From Hydractinia symbiolongicarpus (Eukaryota > Cnidaria > Hydrozoa > Anthoathecata > Hydractiniidae): a stretch of 64,000 nucleotides of DNA. Where the stretch lies: contig NC_079888.1 of assembly GCF_029227915.1 (NCBI RefSeq), positions 20,502,001-20,566,000 of the forward strand, written 5' to 3'. The translations under genes were made by a program, and so were the position numbers. Shown here in pieces: positions 63,339 to 64,000 of this stretch; the stretch's first letter is position 1; the number at the start of each line of letters is the position of its first letter. The notes beneath the pieces are model-generated. The model was not told where the DNA came from, searched no databases, and saw nothing but the letters and a program-made list of their open reading frames with translations.

Positions 63339-64000
63339 ATATTCGTACCAACATGTATTTAGCGATATTTTTTTGATATTACTAGGTTGCATCGCTTTTA
63401 ACAGTGAAACGTTGACTGTAGGACTTAATGGAACTAACTTTGGACTGTAACCTGATAAATGTGATAAATGAGACAATTGGACTCCAAGAAATAACATTCT
63501 TCTTAATTTGACGTGATTGCCGGAACTCAGCGATTACACTGGGCTCTGTGGTAGCGCTTCATTTAAGAATTAAGATAAAAAGTCATTTTTTTATTGTGGG
63601 ACCAATCCTAGCCAATATCTCGCGCTGAAGAAATAGCGACAGTTTCAAAAACTACATTTCATTGACTTTCTAACGGTGTCAGTCCGTTGGAGTTACAACG
63701 GTTGGGTCACATATTCGTACCAACATGTATTTAGCGATATTTTTTTGATATTACTAGGTTGCATCGCTTTTAACAGTGAAACGTTGACTGTAGGACTTAA
63801 TGGAACTAACTTTGGACTGTAACCTGATAAATGTAATAAATGAGACAATTGGACTCCAAGAAATAACATTCTTCTTAATTTGACGTGATTGCCGGAACTC
63901 AGCGATTACACTGGGCTCTGTGGTAGCGCTTCATTTAGAAATTATGATAAAAAAAGTCATTTTTTTATTGTGGGACCAATCCTAACCATTATCGCGCGCT
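63339..64000 (+). repeat. Monomers 172-173 (second partial), recent tandem pair at window edge
   Basis: Both carry AACAGTGAAACGTTGAC, TGTAGGACTTAATGGAAC and GGACTGTAACC, at a 372-bp offset. The second is cut by the window end after 290 bp, inside the GCGCGCT block. Its 3' part (TTTAGAAATTATG, CCTAACCATTATCG) matches monomer 171 (62965-63338), suggesting a 746-bp dimer that continues beyond the window. Confidence 0.85.

Larger units (their letters stand above)
1..64000 (+). repeat. Satellite DNA array, ~374-bp monomer, 173 head-to-tail copies
   Basis: The landmark GTACCAACATG (or a one-base variant) recurs from position 7 to 63717 in a single orientation. I located 169 landmarks directly; four more monomers have lost it through a shared deletion. 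Typical spacing is 371-376 bp. No non-satellite sequence longer than the roughly 20-35 bp A-rich fillers interrupts the array. There is no inverted monomer, transposon, tRNA or rRNA and no unique flank. All plus- and minus-strand open frames are short (at most 90 codons) and follow monomer phase, so I call none of them a gene. Pure arrays of this kind are typical of eukaryotic heterochromatin; centromeric placement is inference only. Confidence 0.98.

Noticed and set aside
1-64000. CRISPR array, given the regular repeats
   Set aside because: The period is about 374 bp with no short repeat/spacer alternation. The whole unit is conserved, with no unique spacers and no cas genes.
1-64000. tRNA, 5S rRNA or Pol III promoter-derived origin of the monomer
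   Set aside because: I found no convincing A box plus B box (no GTTCRANNC-like core), no cloverleaf and no 5S-like block in the monomer on either strand.

Overview
The whole 64 kb window is one uninterrupted head-to-tail satellite DNA array. I traced 173 monomer starts using a near-invariant landmark (GTACCAACATG). All are on the + strand, and about 150 of the intervals are 371-376 bp. The other 22 are explained by a few inherited indels: 337-339 bp (11 copies), about 330 bp (4), 350/351 bp (2), 355 bp (1) and 381 bp (4). Both ends lie inside the array, so the true array is longer than the window. I see no protein-coding gene, RNA gene, CRISPR array, transposable element or unique flanking sequence. 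The short open frames are chance frames that recur because the monomer recurs.

The DNA is AT-rich: a hand count of 1141-1500 gave 132 G+C in 360 bases. CpG is not depleted: the same stretch has 13 CpG, close to the random expectation. A long pure array of monomers about two nucleosomes in length fits eukaryotic constitutive heterochromatin (centromeric, pericentromeric or subtelomeric). I cannot name the organism. The lack of CpG loss argues mildly against a heavily CpG-methylated germline such as a vertebrate's.

Layout. (1) 1-7082: diverged monomers with weak period-3 and period-2 echoes. (2) 7083-18654: segments repeated at offsets of 2621 bp and 7078-7453 bp, with single-monomer losses visible as hybrid monomers. 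(3) 18655-20826: a 1086-bp trimer in two full copies plus a partial third. (4) 20453-30300: a 14-monomer unit of 5120 bp, twice. (5) 30320-32561: a bridge with a 1496-bp echo. (6) 32562-39069: a nested higher-order repeat, in which 1461-bp and 1794-bp units alternate to form a 3255-bp super-unit present twice. (7) 39070-50308: a 5993-bp, 16-monomer unit followed by a 14-monomer copy of 5246 bp that lacks a 747-bp dimer. (8) 50309-52169: a 1116-bp echo. (9) 52170-60344: diverged mosaic monomers with a 1122-bp echo. (10) 60345-64000: recent single-monomer duplications, then the window edge.

Nothing here works together as genes. The biology is array turnover: unequal exchange in register, segmental amplification and inherited indel scars. 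The most recent large-scale amplification is central (about 18.6-50 kb), and older irregular sequence lies on both sides. Coordinates use monomer position 1 = the ATATTCG that begins the window. Identities are from reading aligned lines by eye, not from a computed alignment.
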